The notes beneath the pieces are model-generated. The model did no database searches. It was not told where the DNA came from and saw only the letters and a list, made by a program, of their open reading frames with translations. This document shows positions 6,062 through 12,302 of a DNA stretch of 12,302 bases, piece by piece. The DNA lies in the NCBI GenBank assembly GCA_964591605.1, contig CAZQEN010000234.1, positions 1 through 12,302 of the forward strand. The letters are read 5' to 3'. Position 1 is the first letter of the stretch, and each line of letters starts with the position of its first letter. Position numbers and translations under genes: made by a program. This DNA comes from CAYLLT01 sp964591605. Its GTDB lineage: Bacteria; Planctomycetota; Phycisphaerae; UBA1845; PWPN01.

Positions 6062-8611
6062 TCATCGGTCCGGCGGCAGCGTCAGGCGCCAGACGTCGTT
6101 GACGATCGGCCATGTGTTGCCGGCGACGACCCACAGGCTCCCCTTGAAAACGTAAGGGGTGCTCGCGTGGCGCCCGGCGAAATGCGGGACCGACTCAAAG
6201 CGTTCCCAGGTTCGCCCGTCGCGCGTGGTCCAGACCTCGCCGAAGTTCCGGCGGTTGACGTTGTCGAAGCCGCCGATGAGCCAGAGGCGGCCGGCATACT
6301 CGATGGCCACGGGCCACATCCGCGGCGCCCAGGGCGCATGCTCGCAGACGCGCGTCCACGTCGCGCCGTCCTGCGAACTCCATACGTCGTTGTGCGTGGT
6401 GAACTGCTTATACGTTCCTTCGGGCGGGTCGTTCGGGCGCTCGGTGCGGCCGCCCATGAGCCACAGCCTGTCGTCGTAGACGGCCACGGCCGCGCAGGCC
6501 CGGTCGCCGAAGGCGGCGTTATCGGTGGCCTGCGTCCAGTCGACGCCGTCGGTCGTGGACCAGACGTTGCGGTCGGCGCCGAGGACCCAGATGCGGTCCT
6601 TGAACGCGAGTGCGCCCAGATGTCCGCCCGGGCCGCTGGGCGTCTTGTCGAGTACTTTTTCCCAGTGTATTCCATCGCTCGAATTCCAGACGCTGCCGTG
6701 GATGGCCCAGATCTTGTCGCGATACACGACGGTGCGAGCATAAACATCGTACGGTGCCTGCTCAAGAACGCGCGTCCAGGAACGGCCGTCTGAGCTCCGC
6801 CAGAGGTCGCGGAAATGGACCTTGTCGGACCAGTAGCCGTTGCTCAGCCACATCTGGCCGTTCAGGATGAACCGCTCGGCACAGTCGCGCGGTTCGAACG
6901 GGGTGTGGGCGGTCATGCATTCCCAGGCGGGCTTCGACGCGGGGGCGAGCGCGGAGCCGGTCTTCGCAGCGGAGGCGAGCGGCGCGGCCGCGTCGTAGGC
7001 GGCCTGGCCGACCGTGTCCTGGTGGCTGGTGAAGCCCGGGCCGCCGGCCGCGACGTAGCCGTGGCTGGCGCCGGAGCGGTCGTCGCTCACCCAGAACGAA
7101 TAGAGCTTCCCGCGCGCCAGGTGGAAGCGAAAGCGCACCGGCTGGCCGGCGATAGAGGACAGGTCGGGGGCTTCGGGCCAGCGGATCTCCTGCATCGTGG
7201 TGTCGGTGGTGACCGGCATGCAGCGCCGCATCGGGAACAGCGGGATCGGCTTGCCGTCACGATCGAGGATCTCGACGCGCAACTCGCCCCCGGCCATGTC
7301 GGCGTTGAGGAACAGATAGCGACCCTTGAACACCACCGGGCGCGTGGTCAACGTGCCCGGCGCGTCGCCCGCGTCCATGGAGGCGAAGCCGTCGCGGCGG
7401 AGCGTGGCCAAGCCCGTGCTGCAGACGCCGGACATGGCCGATCCCTTCACGCCGGCCCGGCCGCTCACGTAGAAGTAGAGTCGATCCCCCACGACCAGGC
7501 AGCATCCGCCGGCCGACTGGACGTTGCCCCAGTTCCAGTCGCCCTTCTGCTCCGAAACGCCGATGAAGGGCGTGCGGTCGGGGCGATCCCAATGGAAGCC
7601 GTCGCGGCTGAAGCCCAGGCAGATCTGATTCGGCTTGGGGCGGTCGCGGGGCTGGCCGTACCAGACCGAGAACAGGCCGAGCAACACGCTTTCGTACGCC
7701 ACCGCATCGAGGTTGTAGAGCTGCGGTACTGTGCCCAGGTCGGGTCGCTGGGGATCACGGCCGTCAGCGCCGACCCAGAGGACCGGTTCACCCGCCTTCC
7801 AGCCGGCGGCGGCGAGCAGATCGCGACCCTCCCGATAGCGGCGGGTGCGTGCCGGGCTGCTCCCTCCGACCGGATCGTCGCTGCGGATGCTGTAGACCCA
7901 CACGCCGCGGAAGGGGTTCCAGAACACGCTGGAGCGGTCGCCGCACGGGCCGGTGTCGCCGGCCTGCGTCCAGTGGATGCCATCGGACGAGAAGCAAATC
8001 GTGAGTTTGCCGGCATGGCCGGGGTGGCCGTAGAAGAACAACTTGTAGCGCCGAGCCGGGTCTTTCTCGGCCAGATCGAGCCAGACGGTGGACGAGTCGC
8101 GCGTGGATTTGTGCACGATGTTGGTCCCGGGCACGATGTCGAGATGGGGCTTGTCCCAGTGGAGGCCGTCGCGGGAGGTGGCATAGCAGGTCGGGCCGAC
8201 GTAGCCGCCCATGTACCACATTTTGAAGAGGCCGTCTTTGGGGTCGAACCAGATGCCGTCGCTGAAGGGCATGGCGGTCGGGCTCTCGGGCTGCGTGTCG
8301 GTCTTTTCCCAGCGCTGATCCGGGCGGAGCACCGGCGTTGCCGGGTGGAATTCGGCCCGGTGGAACGTGCGGTGGAGGCTGGTCTCTTCGATGAGGAAGT
8401 CGTCGACGAAGAACTGGCGGCCGACGTCGATCGGAATGACCTCCGGGCGTTCCTTGAGATACGGGACGGGCATGGGTTCGCGCGTCAGCTCCTGCCGGAC
8501 TGGCGGCCACTCGTCGGGCAGGATGATGCCGTTGTCAAGCGTTTCTGCGGCGTGCAAAGGGGTCGCCAGCAGCAGTGCGGCCGTGAGCTGAAAGCGGGCG
8601 ATGCGAGCCAT
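6062..8611 (-). CDS. Exported two-part propeller protein: GH32/43-like N-half, kelch-like C-half
   Basis: The 849-aa product has a Sec signal (residues 1-22, ending LHAAE). The N-terminal half (about 40-400) resembles the five-bladed propellers of GH32/43/117-type proteins: QFFVDDFLIE, SDGIWFDPKDGLFKMWYMGG, and the blade motif S-x-D-G-x-H-W in SRDGLHW, SSDGIHW and SRDGFHW. A beta-rich region (about 420-530) follows. The C-terminal part has five kelch-like repeats ending in W-x-x-x-D-G-x-x-W, the final Trp of each at about residues 612, 650, 692, 752 and 802, with intervening phrases such as DRLWLMGG and GRLWLIGG. Catalytic residues were not identified, so activity is open; it may bind or cleave glycans. 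ATG 8611 follows GAGGG 5 nt upstream and begins the signal peptide; an in-frame ATG at 8653 lies upstream of the predicted transcription start. Confidence 0.82.
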   Translation of the reverse strand: MARIARFQLTAALLLATPLHAAETLDNGIILPDEWPPVRQELTREPMPVPYLKERPEVIPIDVGRQFFVDDFLIEETSLHRTFHRAEFHPATPVLRPDQRWEKTDTQPESPTAMPFSDGIWFDPKDGLFKMWYMGGYVGPTCYATSRDGLHWDKPHLDIVPGTNIVHKSTRDSSTVWLDLAEKDPARRYKLFFYGHPGHAGKLTICFSSDGIHWTQAGDTGPCGDRSSVFWNPFRGVWVYSIRSDDPVGGSSPARTRRYREGRDLLAAAGWKAGEPVLWVGADGRDPQRPDLGTVPQLYNLDAVAYESVLLGLFSVWYGQPRDRPKPNQICLGFSRDGFHWDRPDRTPFIGVSEQKGDWNWGNVQSAGGCCLVVGDRLYFYVSGRAGVKGSAMSGVCSTGLATLRRDGFASMDAGDAPGTLTTRPVVFKGRYLFLNADMAGGELRVEILDRDGKPIPLFPMRRCMPVTTDTTMQEIRWPEAPDLSSIAGQPVRFRFHLARGKLYSFWVSDDRSGASHGYVAAGGPGFTSHQDTVGQAAYDAAAPLASAAKTGSALAPASKPAWECMTAHTPFEPRDCAERFILNGQMWLSNGYWSDKVHFRDLWRSSDGRSWTRVLEQAPYDVYARTVVYRDKIWAIHGSVWNSSDGIHWEKVLDKTPSGPGGHLGALAFKDRIWVLGADRNVWSTTDGVDWTQATDNAAFGDRACAAVAVYDDRLWLMGGRTERPNDPPEGTYKQFTTHNDVWSSQDGATWTRVCEHAPWAPRMWPVAIEYAGRLWLIGGFDNVNRRNFGEVWTTRDGRTWERFESVPHFAGRHASTPYVFKGSLWVVAGNTWPIVNDVWRLTLPPDR

Positions 8612-8639
8612 CGTGACCCTCGCTGATAGATTGGACATT

Positions 8640-8669
8640 CTCATACTTGGCATCCGATGTATTCGTCAA
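8640..8669 (-). promoter_or_regulatory. Putative promoter of the 849-aa propeller gene
   Basis: Read on the minus strand, TTGACG (complement of 8664-8669, five of six to consensus) is followed after 18 bp by TATGAG (complement of 8640-8645, four of six). Transcription would start near 8633, about 20 nt upstream of the ATG at 8611, with GAGGG as ribosome-binding site between. This is a moderate match read by eye. Confidence 0.4.
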
Positions 8670-8739
8670 ACTTGTTGGTCAGTGGTCGGTCGTCTGTGGC
8701 CCGTCCTGTGGGGTGGCTCGTTGCTCGGGGCGTTCTCTG

Positions 8740-8817
8740 GGTAGGTCCCTTCTGCCGGACGGGACCTTGGTCGCGGACCTGCCCAACCCAGGTCCCGCCC
8801 GGCAGGCGGGACCTACC
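8740..8817. repeat. AGGTCCCG-family palindromic element in the divergent intergenic region
   Basis: Outer arms GGTAGGTCCC (8740-8749) and GGGACCTACC (8808-8817) are exact complements. Inside, AGGTCCCGCC (8790-8799) pairs with GGCGGGACCT (8805-8814) around a 5-nt loop, and AGGTCCC (8743-8749) pairs with GGGACCT (8761-8767). The element can therefore form two side-by-side hairpins or one long stem. The unit AGGTCCCG[TC]CCGGCAG occurs twice here (8790-8804, and on the minus strand at 8753-8766 as CTGCCGGACGGGACCT including flanks) and once at 2234-2249. It ends 4 bp before the predicted top6B -35 box. Confidence 0.75.
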
Positions 8818-8821
8818 TTCG

Positions 8822-8850
8822 TTGGCATGAAGCGGACGGCGGCTTATGAT
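8822..8850 (+). promoter_or_regulatory. Putative sigma70-type promoter of top6B
   Basis: TTGGCA (8822-8827, five of six) and TATGAT (8845-8850, five of six) are spaced by exactly 17 bp. The predicted start near 8857 leaves a leader of about 39 nt containing AAGGA (8883-8887). This supports translation from ATG 8896, since the in-frame ATG at 8827 overlaps the promoter. The palindromic element immediately upstream may affect access to the promoter. Confidence 0.55.
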
Positions 8851-8895
8851 GTCCGACTCTGGCATTTGAGGCTTGCCTGGCCAAGGATGGCGCCG

Positions 8896-10899
8896 ATGAC
8901 ACCACCAAAACGTCCCGAACCCGAGCAATTGTCGCTGTTTAGCGGGTCTGAGACGGCGAATCTGCCTGAGAGGAACATATCCAGTCCCGTGAAGAAACTG
9001 CACACACCCGACAAGACGGAGTTGTCCACGAAGAAGGCGCCGCCGCCGAGCCCGGTTCGCCTGGCCCAGCCGGATGAGCCGGCCTCGCGCGAAGCGGCGG
9101 CCAGGTCGAATGGCTCGCCCCGCCCGGGCAGGCGCTCTGGCCAGCGGGCGACGGCCGAGTCGATGGCCAAGATGCAGAAGGAGATCAGCGTCTCCGAGTT
9201 CTTCGCCAAGAACCGGCACCTGCTGGGTTTCGACAACAAGCGCAAAGCGCTGCTGATGACGGTCAAGGAGGCGGTGGACAATTCGCTCGACGCGGCCGAG
9301 GAAGCGGGGCACCTGCCCGAGATCGAGGTGACGCTCATCGAGGTGGCGGAGGAGCGATTCCGCGTCATCGTCAGGGACAATGGGCCGGGCATCGTCAAGC
9401 AGCAGATCCCCAACGTGTTCGGCAAGCTGCTGTACGGCTCGAAGTTCCACCGGCTCAAGATGTCGCGCGGTCAGCAGGGCATCGGCATCAGCGCGGCGGG
9501 GATGTACGGGCTGCTGACGACGGGTAAGAGCATCAAGATCACGTCGCGGATTTCACCCAAGAAGCCGGCGCACTATTACGAAATCCAGATCGACACGAAG
9601 AAGAACGATCCGAACATCGTCAAGGATGAGGAGGTCGAGGTCGACTGGCCGCACGGCACCACCGTCGAGATTGAGCTGGTTGCTCAGTACCAGAAGGGGC
9701 GGCAGTCGGTCGACGAATACATGGAGCAGACGGCCATCGCCAATCCGCACGCGCGGTTCATCTATCGCGCCCCGGACGGGAAGGTGTACGACTATCCGCG
9801 CGGGACGGAGGTGATGCCCGAGCAGACGGAGGCGATCAAGCCGCATCCGCACGGGGTCGAACTCGGAAACCTGATCAAGCTGCTGCAGGAGACCAAGTCG
9901 CACTGGTTGACGGGTTTTCTGCAGACCGAGTTCTGCCGCGTCGGACCCAAGATGGCAGATGACATCTGCCACAAGGCCAGGCTCAACCCGCGGTCACACC
10001 CCAAGCGGATCGCCCGCCAGGAAGCCGAGAAACTGCATGAGGCGATCAAAGAAACCAAGCTGATGGCCCCGCCGACGAACTGCCTGGCGCCGATCGGGGC
10101 CGAGCAGATTCTCACCGGCCTGCTCAAGGGCGTGAAGGCCGAGTTTTTCACCGCCACCACGCGCCCGCCGGCGGTCTATCGCGGCAATCCGTTCCAGATC
10201 GAAGTCGGCCTCGCCTACGGCGGGGACCTGGGGCCCGACCCGAAGGCGGAAGAGGACGAGCAGAAGGTCGAGGCGGTGGTCAAGCGGGGCAGGATCGTCG
10301 AACCCGCGCGCAACGTGCCGCAGGCCCGCGTCATCCGTTTCGCCAACCGGGTTCCGCTGCTCTACCAGCAGTCGGCCTGCTGCATTTTCAAGACCGTGCT
10401 CGAGCTCGACTGGCGGCGTTACGGGCTGTCGCAGAGCAGCGGCGCCCTGCCGCAGGCGCCGATGGTGGTCATGATCCACATGGCCAGCGTGTGGGTGCCT
10501 TTTACCTCTGAATCGAAGGATGCGATCGCCGATTACGACGAGATCCGCCAGGAGATCAAGCTCGGCGTGCAGGAATGCGGGCGGAAGCTCTCAACCTACC
10601 TGAACAAGCGCCGCCGCATGAAATACGAGGGCGAGCGCCGCAACGTCTTCGAGAAATACATCCAGGAAGTGGTCAACGCCTGCGCGACCATCAAGCCGAA
10701 GATCAACCAGAAAGCCCTCGCCGAAAACCTGCAGGCCATCGCCCAGAAAGTCACCGCCCGGGCCGACCAGGTCCTCGACGACCATGGCCGGGTGATCCGC
10801 CAGAAGACGGCCGCTGAGGAGGAATTCGGCGAGAACGTCGTCGTGATCAACCGCGACGCGCCGCCGGAGCAGCCGTTTACCCTCAGCGGCGGCGCCTGA
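8896..10899 (+). CDS. top6B: DNA topoisomerase VI subunit B (GHKL ATPase)
   Basis: This is the ATPase subunit of type IIB topoisomerase, which with subunit A passes one DNA duplex through another. The 667-aa product has the full GHKL ATPase: N box E125-A-V-D-N129, G1 motif D161-N-G-P-G165 and ATP lid S190-R-G-Q-Q-G-I-G197. The H2TH region follows at about 315-400. The transducer domain carries the switch lysine Lys541 in PFTSESKDAI. The core begins with EISVSEFFAKNRHLLGFDN at about residue 97, so there is an extra N-terminal tail of about 95 residues, Pro/Ser/Lys-rich and probably disordered, containing Q11-L-S-L-F15, a canonical beta-clamp-binding pentapeptide. Archaeal B subunits lack such a tail. 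ATG 8896 is chosen for AAGGA 8 nt upstream; ATG 8887 overlaps that site. The enzyme is common in archaea and plants but patchy in bacteria. Confidence 0.95.
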   Translation: MTPPKRPEPEQLSLFSGSETANLPERNISSPVKKLHTPDKTELSTKKAPPPSPVRLAQPDEPASREAAARSNGSPRPGRRSGQRATAESMAKMQKEISVSEFFAKNRHLLGFDNKRKALLMTVKEAVDNSLDAAEEAGHLPEIEVTLIEVAEERFRVIVRDNGPGIVKQQIPNVFGKLLYGSKFHRLKMSRGQQGIGISAAGMYGLLTTGKSIKITSRISPKKPAHYYEIQIDTKKNDPNIVKDEEVEVDWPHGTTVEIELVAQYQKGRQSVDEYMEQTAIANPHARFIYRAPDGKVYDYPRGTEVMPEQTEAIKPHPHGVELGNLIKLLQETKSHWLTGFLQTEFCRVGPKMADDICHKARLNPRSHPKRIARQEAEKLHEAIKETKLMAPPTNCLAPIGAEQILTGLLKGVKAEFFTATTRPPAVYRGNPFQIEVGLAYGGDLGPDPKAEEDEQKVEAVVKRGRIVEPARNVPQARVIRFANRVPLLYQQSACCIFKTVLELDWRRYGLSQSSGALPQAPMVVMIHMASVWVPFTSESKDAIADYDEIRQEIKLGVQECGRKLSTYLNKRRRMKYEGERRNVFEKYIQEVVNACATIKPKINQKALAENLQAIAQKVTARADQVLDDHGRVIRQKTAAEEEFGENVVVINRDAPPEQPFTLSGGA

Positions 10900-10924
10900 A
10901 AAGCAGCTTTCGGGCCGCTACAAT
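10896..10924 (+). promoter_or_regulatory. Weak candidate promoter of the Uma2-family gene
   Basis: CTGAAA (10896-10901, four of six) and TACAAT (10919-10924, five of six) are 17 bp apart. The -35 box overlaps the top6B stop codon, and the predicted start near 10931 leaves a leader of about 15 nt with GAGG (10934-10937). It may allow the downstream cassette to be transcribed independently of top6B. The -35 match is poor. Confidence 0.35.
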
Positions 10925-10945
10925 GGGCAGTTCGAGGTGCGAATC

Positions 10946-11641
10946 ATGGCAACGGCTGTAACCTCTGGTCCCGTTGAGGCGCCTCCGGAGCGGGAAGCCG
11001 CCCCGGAGCGCATCGTTCTCTACGATGTCGGCTGGCACGTCTATGAGACGCTGCTGGAGGCGATCGGCGAAAGGAATACCCGGCTCACCTATGACGACGG
11101 GAACCTGGAAATCACGACGCTTTCGCTGCCGCACGAGAACTGGAAGAAGCGGATCGGCCGCTTGATCGAAATGCTGTCGTTCGAGCTGGGGATTCCGATT
11201 CTCTCGGCGGGGTCGATCACGTGCAAACGCAAGGAGCTCGAAAAAGGGCTCGAACCCGACGAGTCCTACTACGTCCATCATGAGCTGCAAATGCGCGGAA
11301 AGGAGGAGTTCGACCTCACATCCGATCCGCCTCCGGACCTGGTGGTTGAAATCGACATCAGCTACCGCGCGATCAAGCGCGAGCGGATCTATGCGGCGAT
11401 GGGCGTCCCTGAGGTCTGGCGGTTTGACCGCAAGAAGCATCTGCAGGGCCTGCGGCTCGGATCAAATGGCCAGTATGAGCCGACCTTGACCAGCCCTGCG
11501 TTTCCGTCGTTTCAGCTCGCCGAGCTCGATCGGTTCCTGAAGCTCTATTCGACTCAAGATGAGACCAGCGTCCTGCGCGAATTCCGCGACTGGGTCAGGG
11601 CGACGCTGCTTCCGCCTGGCAAGGGGATCCGGGAGAGTTGA
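10946..11641 (+). CDS. Uma2 family (DUF820) restriction-endonuclease-like protein
   Basis: The 231-aa product belongs to the Uma2/DUF820 family of PD-(D/E)XK-fold putative nucleases, abundant in cyanobacteria and planctomycetes and of unproven biological role. Family landmarks are RLTYDDGNLEITTLSLPHE near residues 45-63, GLEPDESYYV with Asp105, PPDLVVEID with Asp131, Glu135 and Asp137 as probable metal ligands, and the closing motif RIYAAMGVPEVWRFD. The first 20 residues are a variable Pro/Glu-rich leader. ATG 10946 has GAGG (10934-10937) 8 nt upstream; a GTG at 10937 would overlap that site. It starts 46 bp after top6B and ends 57 bp before hicB, all on the same strand. Such genes are often found singly next to toxin-antitoxin or mobile genes; a link to topoisomerase VI is not established. 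Confidence 0.88.
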   Translation: MATAVTSGPVEAPPEREAAPERIVLYDVGWHVYETLLEAIGERNTRLTYDDGNLEITTLSLPHENWKKRIGRLIEMLSFELGIPILSAGSITCKRKELEKGLEPDESYYVHHELQMRGKEEFDLTSDPPPDLVVEIDISYRAIKRERIYAAMGVPEVWRFDRKKHLQGLRLGSNGQYEPTLTSPAFPSFQLAELDRFLKLYSTQDETSVLREFRDWVRATLLPPGKGIRES

Positions 11642-11698
11642 CGGGAGATCGACGAGCACGCACCGAAGGCGTGCCGCGACGCGTTGGTGAGGTGACCG

Positions 11699-11908
11699 GT
11701 GACGGAAATCGTCTTTGTCATCGAAGAGGATCCGGACGGGGGTTACACCGCACGGGCGCTGGGTGAGGCCATCGTCACGCAGGGTGACAATCTGGAGCAG
11801 CTCCGGGAGATGGTTCGGGATGCCGTTCGATGTCACTTTCCCGATGAGGCGACACGGCCCAAGATGATCCGTCTGCACCTGGTGCATGACGAGGTGATCG
11901 CCGCGTGA
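11699..11908 (+). CDS. hicB: HicB-family antitoxin (compact)
   Basis: The 69-aa product has the partly degraded RNase H-like fold typical of HicB: FVIEEDPDGGYTARALGEAIVTQGDNLEQLREMVRDAV, in which the D-x-D-G-G-Y turn and the EALGxAxxxGDxxxEL-like helix are characteristic. It should neutralise the HicA toxin encoded immediately downstream. It lacks the C-terminal ribbon-helix-helix or HTH region of longer HicB proteins, so DNA-binding autoregulation by this protein alone is doubtful. The start is GTG 11699, with GAGG (11689-11692) 6 nt upstream. Its stop overlaps the hicA start by 4 nt (GTGA), pointing to translational coupling. Antitoxin-first order is opposite to the E. coli hicAB order. Confidence 0.88.
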   Translation: MTEIVFVIEEDPDGGYTARALGEAIVTQGDNLEQLREMVRDAVRCHFPDEATRPKMIRLHLVHDEVIAA

Positions 11909-12147
11909 GAATGCCGCGGGACATCTCCGGCGACGAGCTGGCCCGGGCGTTATCGAGGCTCGGCTATCGGATCACTCACCAGACCGGCAGTCATATGCGT
12001 CTCACCACCCAGCACCGCGGTGAGCACCATGTGACCGTCCCGGCACACGATCCGCTGAAGGTCGGCACTCTGAGCAGCATTCTCAGGTTGGTGGCTCAGC
12101 ATGCGGGCATGAGCCGGGAACAACTGCTCCAGGAACTGTTCGGGTAG
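11905..12147 (+). CDS. hicA: HicA-family mRNA interferase toxin
   Basis: The 80-aa product is a HicA toxin with a dsRNA-binding-domain-like fold that cleaves mRNA when free of HicB. The family pattern is clear: an N-terminal helix ISGDELARALSRLGY, then the strand THQTGSHMRLT with His30 as the catalytic His, then HHVTVPAHDPLKVGTLSSILR, and the end helix GMSREQLLQEL. Length is typical. GTG 11905 is the start, overlapping the last codon bases and stop of hicB, so it depends on translation of hicB. It is one unit with hicB; catalytic residues are present and nothing suggests decay. Confidence 0.92.
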   Translation: MRMPRDISGDELARALSRLGYRITHQTGSHMRLTTQHRGEHHVTVPAHDPLKVGTLSSILRLVAQHAGMSREQLLQELFG

Positions 12148-12196
12148 TTTCGAACGCAAGCGCAGGCCAGAACCGCGCAGGCAAGGAGGAAAACCT

Positions 12197-12302
12197 GTGG
12201 CCAAGAAGGCAGCCAGTGCCAGTAAGTCCGCCGCGGGCGAGAAGAAATCCGCGGCGGCGACGAAACAGTCGCCCAGATCCCGGCAGACCGCCGCCAAGAT
12301 CG
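12197..12302 (+). CDS. Start of a Lys/Ala-rich protein, 3'-truncated; possibly topoisomerase VI subunit A
   Basis: A strong Shine-Dalgarno AAGGAGG (12183-12189) lies 7 nt before GTG 12197. The frame then stays open to the window end for 35 codons, beginning MAKKAASASKSAAGEKKSAA and continuing with Lys, Ser, Ala and Arg. Such a low-complexity basic tail says nothing about fold by itself. It could precede topoisomerase VI subunit A, whose gene usually neighbours top6B; this rests on context only. A histone H1-like or other DNA-binding protein is an alternative. The gap after hicA is 49 bp, so the gene is probably in the same transcription direction and maybe the same unit. Confidence 0.6.
   Translation, partial: MAKKAASASKSAAGEKKSAAATKQSPRSRQTAAKI

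Noticed and set aside
6815..8626. 603-codon plus-strand open frame opposite the 849-aa gene
   Set aside because: It is antisense to a gene with clear signal peptide and propeller motifs; its translation is Ala/Arg/Val-rich low-complexity sequence expected from GC-rich antisense frames.
8827..8829. ATG as an earlier top6B start
   Set aside because: It overlaps the -35 box of a good promoter and has no Shine-Dalgarno; ATG 8896 has AAGGA at 8 nt.
8641..9450. 269-codon minus-strand open frame opposite the start of top6B
   Set aside because: Antisense to the conserved GHKL region; no domain seen and it spans the repeat element.

Overview
The window is GC-rich bacterial DNA and most likely comes from a planctomycete (Planctomycetota, possibly the Phycisphaerae side). 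This is inferred from three things: Tat-exported and secreted beta-propeller/glycoside-hydrolase-like proteins, a bacterial DNA topoisomerase VI B subunit, and many intergenic palindromic repeats of the kind I associate with that phylum. No rRNA, tRNA or CRISPR array was seen.

Layout. Positions 1-523 (+) hold the C-terminal end of Lon protease, with its catalytic Ser-Lys dyad and an Arg-rich tail. A composite palindrome (548-648) and a good sigma70-type promoter (694-722) follow, then a single-domain STAS protein (757-1128, +). Convergent to it is a Tat-exported Mn-type superoxide dismutase (1232-1972, -). The next 314 bases upstream of sodA hold no gene. They contain a pair of tandem hairpins bracketed by a 19-bp direct repeat, and a nested hairpin.

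Positions 2287-8611 (-) hold three codirectional genes for exported proteins: an 849-aa two-part propeller protein (GH32/43-like plus kelch-like), a 483-aa Tat-exported TIM-barrel glycosidase-like protein, and a 645-aa propeller protein. Together they look like an extracytoplasmic carbohydrate-related group, but substrate and activity cannot be read from the sequence. A near-perfect 26-bp inverted repeat lies between the last two.

A divergent intergenic region (8612-8895) carries opposed promoters and another copy of the AGGTCCCG palindrome. From 8896 onward (+) lie the topoisomerase VI B subunit (top6B), a Uma2-family nuclease-like gene, a compact hicB-hicA toxin-antitoxin pair, and the first 35 codons of a Lys/Ala-rich protein running off the end. 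By context that last gene could be top6A. If so, the two topoisomerase VI genes are separated by an accessory cassette.

The most notable single observation is a canonical beta-sliding-clamp-binding pentapeptide, QLSLF, in the extra N-terminal tail of the topoisomerase VI B subunit. It suggests the enzyme could be tethered to the replication clamp.
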